NCBI GenBank assembly: GCA_963662155.1
Contig: OY759261.1
Span: 65,469,417 to 65,533,416 of the forward strand
DNA: 64,000 nucleotides
Origin: Lamellibrachia columna
Taxonomy: Eukaryota; Annelida; Polychaeta; Sabellida; Siboglinidae
Reading direction: 5' to 3'
Shown here in pieces: positions 58,432-64,000 of the stretch; the first letter of the stretch is position 1, and each line of letters begins with the position of its first letter. The position numbers were made by a program, and so were the translations under genes. Under the pieces are notes generated by a model. That model worked only from the letters and a program-made list of their open reading frames with translations, had not been told where the DNA came from and ran no database searches.

Positions 58432-59324
58432 TTAATTGGCTGTAGTTTGTCAGAATGTGCAGATGCATAAAGTGATCTACTAAATTCAAATTGACATGAA
58501 ACCTTGCGAGGTCACCTCCATGTTACTTTCTACTTTTTCTTCCTGCGTACTATTGTTTTGTCATCATATTGTGGCTGAACGCAAATATGACATTTGTTCT
58601 GACATAAATAAAATTCATCACCAGAACTGGATACTGAGTATATATGGCCTCGTTGTTTATCTTTCTATTTTGCAATCGGATACAAAACCAGATATGCTTA
58701 TAAATATTGTATTACAAATACGATTTACTTTTTCTCATATTTTATGGGGCAAATAAAAAGTTTAGCAATTATTTATTTTGTCAGTATATGATAAATATTA
58801 TAACTAATTGACAACGTTTCAGTCACAGTGTTCTCAATTTCTCATGAAGTGTAGAGAAGATAATACACAAATTATTCACAAATTATGAGGCCATTTGCTG
58901 CCCAGGAAAATGTGATTTTCTGGGCTCAATAATTGGATTTTTGAAGTGGTAAAACTAGCTGTGATTTTGATATAGTGCCACTGCCAGTCAGGGGGGGTAA
59001 GATCAGTTTGTAAATTTTTGGTTTTGAGTAGTCATGACTGGGTTTTGGCAAGTGATCATGTTCAATTCCTTTACTAATGTAATAGTCACTGCATTGTTGA
59101 GTCGTTTTCTGTGATTTTGTCTGTTTGAAAAACACTGCTTTGAACCAAAATATAAATCCATCTGATGGACAGATATGTGACTGCATTGTTTAGTTGTTTT
59201 CTGTGATATAAATCCATCTACAGTATCAGGTCTTTATTTCAACAACACAACACAAACAAATAGCCAAACATAAAATATAAACTAAAGTCTTGATGTTGAA
59301 AAGGGCAAGAAGTGTGTCACTTAT
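58432..59324. other. intergenic, nothing recognised
   Basis: AT-rich; an internal repeat of ATATAAATCCATCT occurs near 59150-59220. No exon recognised. Confidence 0.5.
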
Positions 59325-60670
59325 AACACTTTAAGAAGATTGCCACCCCAAACAACAAGTTCCAGATGGCAAGTGGACAAGAAAGCCATTGGCTTACCAA
59401 GAGTCCATCAATTTTCTCATCTATGTGTAGCCCACCCTTATCAAATATCTGTCAATTCTATTTTAACATAACATATTAACACTACTAGCATTAACACAAT
59501 CATTTGGCAGTTTGTTCCATTCATTTATCACCCTCTGTGAGAAAGAGTACTTTCTCATGTCCAACCTACACTGCTCCTTAACTAATGCTGCTTTGTGTCC
59601 TCTGGTTCTACTGCCTTCTTTAAGTTTGAAGAACACATTCCTATCAACATCCTCATAACCATTCATTATTTTAAATACTTCTATTTGGTCTCCTCTTAGT
59701 CTCCTGATCTCTAGTGTTGTCAAACCACATTGTAATAAGCGACTTTCGTAACTAAGGTCTCTCAATTCTGGAATCATTTTAGTTGCTCATCGTTGTATTC
59801 TTTCTAGCTTGTCTATGTCCTTTTTACGATACGGCCTCCATGCTTGAATACAATATTCCAAGTGTGGTCTAACTATTGCTTTGTACAGGGGTACAATTAG
59901 CTGTTTCTCCTTATACATGATAGTTCTCCTAATTAGCCCTAGAATTTGATTTCCTTTTGAAGCAGCAATCCCACATTGCTCTGAAACTTTCATGTCAGCA
60001 CTAAATGTTACTCCTAAGTCCTTTTCTTGTGTGGTTCTACCTAGTACAGCATCCCCCATTTTATATTCTTCGTCCATGTTTCCATGTCCTATGTGTATAC
60101 ATTTACACTTCCCAAAATTTAATAACATTTGCCATTTTTCTCACCATTTAACTAATTTATCTAGATCATCCTGTAACCTTTCTGAATACTTTTGTGTCAT
60201 CTGCAAATTTGAGTACTTTGCTAGATATGTCATCTTCTAGATCATTTATATATATTAAAAACAGTATAGGGCCTAATACTGATCCCTGTGGTACCCCACT
60301 CAAAGCCGATTTCCAGTTTGAAATCTCACCATCTACTATTACTCTCTGTCTTCTGTGTGTAAGCCACTTTTCTATCCAGTTGATTACATCATTGCCTATA
60401 CCATGGGCTTTTAGTTTACGTAACAATCTTTGGTGTGGCACTTTATCGAAAGCTTTCTGAAAATCTAAGTAGACAACATCCACTGGTGACCCGTTAACTA
60501 CCCACTTTGTAATTTCTTCAAAAATACATAAGAGATTGGTTAGACATGACCTTGCTTTTAGGAACCCATGTTGAGATGTATTTATTAAATTATGTTTTAC
60601 AAGGAATTCCACCATGTGGTCTCTAATTAATGTTTCGAGTAATTTACATACAACTGATGTTAAACTCACC
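59325..60670 (-). mobile_element. CR1-like LINE, 5'-truncated RT copy
   Basis: Minus strand from 60669: SLTSVVCKLLETLIRDHMVE, QHGFLKARSCLTNLL, VYLDFQKAFDKVPHQRLL, SGVPQGSVLGPILFLIYIND and KFADDTKVFRKV (catalytic FADD intact). A small deletion with frameshift follows, then WQMLLNFGKCKCIHIGHGN (60128-59787), and after a stop the block IPELRDLSYESRLLQCGLTT to the end of the protein (VINEWNKLPNDCVNASSVNM). The 3' UTR resembles the copies at 1.3 and 28.4 kb (CCATTGGCTTACCAAGAGTC). 5'-truncated at the RT fingers, endonuclease missing. Best preserved RT palm of this family in the window. Confidence 0.9.
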
Positions 60671-60707
60671 TAAATCTCTGATGGACTTAATGTCAGAAGA
60701 GTGCAGC

Positions 60708-61156
60708 CAGGGTTGTTTGATTTAAATCACTCCAAAAAATCATTGATTTATGAATTTTTTTACTTCCGATTTTTTTAATCGATGATTTATATGAATTTAA
60801 CACAAATAATTGTTTACAAGCATCGAGATCAACAAAGTTTTATGTTTTTTTAATACAAAAGCACAATGTGCGCACACTTGTAGCTGTATTGACACCAGAT
60901 AGCCTGGTAGTCAAATATTTTATGACATTGTGTATGTTTGAGCTATTCCCTTTCTGAATGCAGTGAATCCACACAAACTTGTCTTCCAGAGGAAGCATCT
61001 TTTCAAGTCAGAAGCCCTGAGTTAAAGTCCACTTAGAGCTTGTGCTAGTTGTTACCAGTTCAATATGTTGGCTCAAGTGAGACCAAAAAATCCGATTTAA
61101 ATAAAAAAATCTGATTTTTTTTATTTAAAAAAAAATCTGATTTTTTTCCAACCCTG
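60708..61156. mobile_element. hAT-type non-autonomous element, CAGGGTTG termini, 8-bp duplication
   Basis: Begins CAGGGTTGTTTGATTTAAAT and ends TTTTTTCCAACCCTG, so CAGGGTTG is inverted at the two ends. The flanks AGTGCAGC (60700-60707) and AATGCAGC (61157-61164) match at 7 of 8, the hAT target-duplication length. 449 bp; the body matches 31858-32220, with the middle of that longer copy missing. Inserted right beside the 5' truncation of the CR1 copy. Confidence 0.85.
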
Positions 61157-61164
61157 AATGCAGC

Positions 61165-61727
61165 ACTTTGGGGTATATTTAAAATTTTCTTCAGCTGGAA
61201 GGGAACTTCTGATTTGTCTGCTTGTCTTTGGCATTGGACCAAAAAAATCTCTGTAGCAGTTACCAAAAATTGGCCACAAAATCCCAAGACCCCAACGAAT
61301 TACCACAAGGTCCACACAGTTGTAAATATAAATTGAATAATTCCATGTCAGTTGGTTTTCTAGTAAGTCAGGAGTAAGAAAAAGTCACATTTCCTACAGC
61401 AAACAAAGTTCTCTTCAAACTGGTTTCATCTAGGTGAGCAAAGGTGACCTCTTCATCTCCACGGCAACTAGACAAAACACCTCTTGGTTGGATGCTTGTG
61501 TGAAGATATTTTTTGTGCACAGCTGTTGACAGAAACAACTACAATGGGTTGGCGTATTTGTAGGTTTAATTGTGATTTGGTTCACTTGAACTTGACAACG
61601 GTTTAATAATAACATCCCGTTCCCAGATGTTCAATAACATTAGCATTCGGAAATCTAGGAGCCGGTGCTGGTGTAAGTTATACAGCATTGGAAAAACAAT
61701 ACAACATTTCAACAAATAAATAATACC
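61165..61727. other. intergenic, nothing recognised
   Basis: No supported exon or repeat. Confidence 0.5.
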
Positions 61728-61990
61728 ATATTCGACCTAATAAGCGTAAAATTGACAAAACTGACAAAAATTGGGCCATGGAAAAATGTAAAAAAATCTG
61801 TACACTCAAATTTGTTTAACACTAGTGTCATTTGGTGACTGGTGTAGAACAACTGAAAAGTGGTGTGAACTGTTTAACACCAGATGGCGACACTTAGTTG
61901 TTCCATACTAGTCAAATTATAATAATTATGGATCCTGCTAATTAAAAAGGAGTGTACGTTAATTGATACAACTATTCTAACGCATGGAGT
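61728..61990. mobile_element. MITE-like element, copy 2 (inverted relative to 46.1 kb)
   Basis: Starts CCATATTCGACCTAATAAGC, then contains, in reverse orientation, the same interior as 46108-46418 (AACACTAGTGTCATTTGGTG, GTAGAACAACTGAAAAGTGG, TTTAACACCAGATGGCGACA, ATGGATCCTGCTAATTAA). Its other end is decayed. Confidence 0.7.
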
Positions 61991-63048
61991 CTGATGCACT
62001 TTTACAACACGTACCCTTCATGTGTAATAGACCCAACACCTCATCTGAAAATATATTTTAACAGGTATGTTTGATCAGTGAGATTGCCCAAAAATCTGCT
62101 GAAGTTTACCTCACCCTGTCCCAGCCAGATATAGGCTTCCCTGATGTACAGAGGAGGGTTTGTTATTCTTTGCTAGGTTATTTTTAGCTGCAGCATGAGG
62201 GCCTAGATGGGGTAAACAGCCAGAGGGCATGACCTTCCTTTCAGCAATGTTTTGGTATCACTGGCTCTAAAACATCTGGGTTTGATCAACTACTTGGCTC
62301 TAGTAATATTTAAAAAAAAAATTATTAAATTTAAGAGTGCCATTTACCAATCAGTAGGGATTGGTGAATACTGTTATCTCCACAATGTCCAGCGATAACA
62401 AGATTTTCCAACTATTGGCTAAGTGCAGTTAGTGCATGCTTAACACATGTAGCGTTCTTTCCTGACTAAAGACTACTTGAAATAACCTGTGGCGAATTTG
62501 GTGCCTAATATAACACATGCCTGATATAACATGCCTAACATAACATGTGTTGACTGATGAACAACACACCTTTGTACTTTAGATTTAGAGTCAGAACAAA
62601 CATGTATCCACTATCACAGAACAAACGTGTATTCACTATCACAGAACAAAGGTGTATCCACTATCACAGAACAAACGTGTATTCACAGGGATTTCACACT
62701 GATTAACCAAATGGCTTTAAAAATGGTCTAATTGGCATTAGGGGTGATTAACATGGCTAGCTGCTGGGTACTTACTTTTAACTATTTACTGGACAAACAC
62801 CATTGTCATAATAAACCATTTTCGTCACTGAAAATATGTTCTCTTTTCCAGGTCTGATCAATTTGGAAAATTACTTCCCATTTGCTGCATGGAAAGGAAT
62901 GTCATGGTTATGTTCGCTGAAAGTGAAAGTCAGCCGGTGTTGCCATAGAGACCGTTGTTGCTATAGAGATCAGCTTTGTTGCACACACTGATTGGTGATT
63001 TCGAAGCAAAGATCAAATCTGTTTGTATTCGGCAGACTTCAGCAACAT
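61991..63048. other. upstream region of the 63.05-kb exon, with a 31-bp tandem repeat
   Basis: 62598-62690 holds three to four copies of a unit reading CACTATCACAGAACAAACGT GTATC with small changes. No exon recognised elsewhere in the stretch. Confidence 0.55.
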
Positions 63049-63049
63049 T

Positions 63050-63073
63050 ATGGCCTCCTATGACATGGATAAG
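63050..63073 (+). CDS. possible first coding exon of an unidentified gene
   Basis: ATGGCCTCCTATGACATGGA TAAG followed by a strong donor GTAAGG would encode MASYDMDK and splice in phase 0. The ATG is in a good context (ATT ATG GCC). Eight residues are too few to name the gene; the next exon would lie beyond the window or in the last kilobase, where I find none. Confidence 0.35.
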
Positions 63074-63124
63074 GTAAGGCTCCGTTTGTTTGAGCACTGT
63101 GTGTAATACTTGTGTGTTTTACTG

Positions 63125-63230
63125 ACCAGTGTGGTAGTGGTGTGTGGTAGTGGTGTGTGGCAGTGGTGTGTGGCAGTGGTGTGGTAGTGGTGTGTGGCAG
63201 TGGTGTGGTAGTGGTGTGGTAGTGGTGCTA
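63125..63230. repeat. GTGTGGTAGTG minisatellite
   Basis: Irregular tandem units of GTGTGGCAGTG and GTGGTAGTG just downstream of the candidate exon donor. Confidence 0.93.
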
Positions 63231-63420
63231 TGTGACATGGTTAAGACCTGTTTACACGAGCAATTTTTTTCAAAACCTGCTCAAACCAGTGACCAATCAG
63301 GGAATGCCACGACCAACAGGAGCTGCGCTCTTCGTGACCTTTTGTCAAAGCTCAAGTGGGATTGGCATGATTCAATAAGTTGTACTCCAGTATCTAGACA
63401 TGTCAGTCATGTAAACATAC

Positions 63421-63615
63421 TAGTGCCCTGCGCGGGCCGGGCTTTTGGTCCAAGCCCGGCCCACAGGCCGGGCCGGGCCTCTACATAATTTCGCGGGCTG
63501 GGCCTACATACTGCGGGGCCGGGCCTGGGCTGAAAACAATTTAAACACATCAGGCTTGGGCCGGGCCTGGGCCTAGTGTGAGCGGGCCAGGCCGGGCCTG
63601 GGCTGGGCCTGGACA
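63421..63615. repeat. GGGCCGGGCC-rich block
   Basis: Strongly GC-rich island in AT-rich surroundings, built of GGCCGGGCCTGGGC and its complement on both halves. This looks like one terminus of a transposable element with GC-rich subterminal repeats; its start may be CTAGTGCCCTGCGCGGGCCG. A matching second end was not found inside the window. Confidence 0.6.
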
Positions 63616-64000
63616 TAATAAAAATATTCATACGAAACACCGATTATTACTTTATTTTTTTTAAATAAAAACTGATTATAAATTGTAATTCCGTTTAATG
63701 AATGCTTAAAATTATTTCTTTAGTATTATATAGTTGCAAATTGAGATCTTGCATGGAATCTAATGACCCCATAAGTTCACTTGGCTGGAAATAGCCAGCC
63801 CCAAATGTTTACTTTAAAAATATTTGCAGAGGAAATCAAGCCATGATTAACCATCAACTTATCACCCTTTGACTCTACCAGTGGACATTCTATTGTCTAG
63901 GTCTTCCCTCCAAACATTGCCCACCTGAAAGACCTGCCCACTGCCAAGTGCACACTAAGCCACTAGCCCACTACCCAGTACCCTACCCAGTTGGTAATTG
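63616..64000. other. unassigned right edge
   Basis: AT-rich sequence without a recognised exon up to the window end. Confidence 0.5.

Overview
The window is animal genomic DNA: AT-rich, intron-rich, with GT-AG introns (one GC-AG), very long TA, CA, TAG and ACTC microsatellites, many minisatellites and several LINE clades. The LINE mix (CR1-like, L2-like, RTE-like), hAT-type non-autonomous elements and foldback elements fit a lophotrochozoan, most likely a mollusc. That is an inference; no single feature proves the taxon.

Layout. 1-330: CA/CACG microsatellite. 1.26-6.0 kb: two degenerate CR1-like LINEs in opposite orientations. 7.3-10.5 kb (+): an LDL-receptor class B (YWTD-like) exon and a WSC domain split over two phase-1 exons. 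11.0-12.85 kb: LINE and transposon debris plus an inverted-repeat element whose loop is a 46-bp minisatellite. 13.0-17.23 kb (+): C-terminal exons of a polycystin-1-like channel protein, with a one-base frame break near 15.97 kb. 17.30-20.47 kb (-): a nearly complete RTE-like LINE with a 12-bp target-site duplication, inserted just downstream of the polycystin stop. 22.4-26.1 kb (-): an L2-like LINE with one in-frame stop.

26.7-30.8 kb (+): a complete five-exon LSM12 orthologue. 31.6-36.9 kb: hAT-like and foldback elements. 36.07-48.88 kb (-): a complete 12-exon GALNT11-like polypeptide GalNAc-transferase. The exons sum to exactly 600 codons including the stop, and several introns carry unrelated minisatellites.

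49-64 kb: mostly intergenic. It holds a LINE tail, a 1.6-kb 54-bp minisatellite whose frames are open on both strands, a CpG/GGCGCC-palindrome cluster, hAT-type elements (57.6-58.4 and 60.7-61.2 kb), another 5'-truncated CR1 copy (59.3-60.7 kb), and a possible first coding exon at 63.05 kb (+) whose gene would run off the window.

No functional link between LSM12 (RNA-associated adaptor), GALNT11 (Golgi O-glycosylation) and the polycystin-like gene is visible; they look like ordinary chromosomal neighbours. The most unusual recurring signal is a short motif, CTGAAGA-(stem-loop)-GAAA, resembling a hammerhead ribozyme core. It sits in the arms of inverted-repeat elements at three loci (12.4/12.8, 35.27/35.52 and 36.66 kb), with a decayed relative at 31.6 kb.
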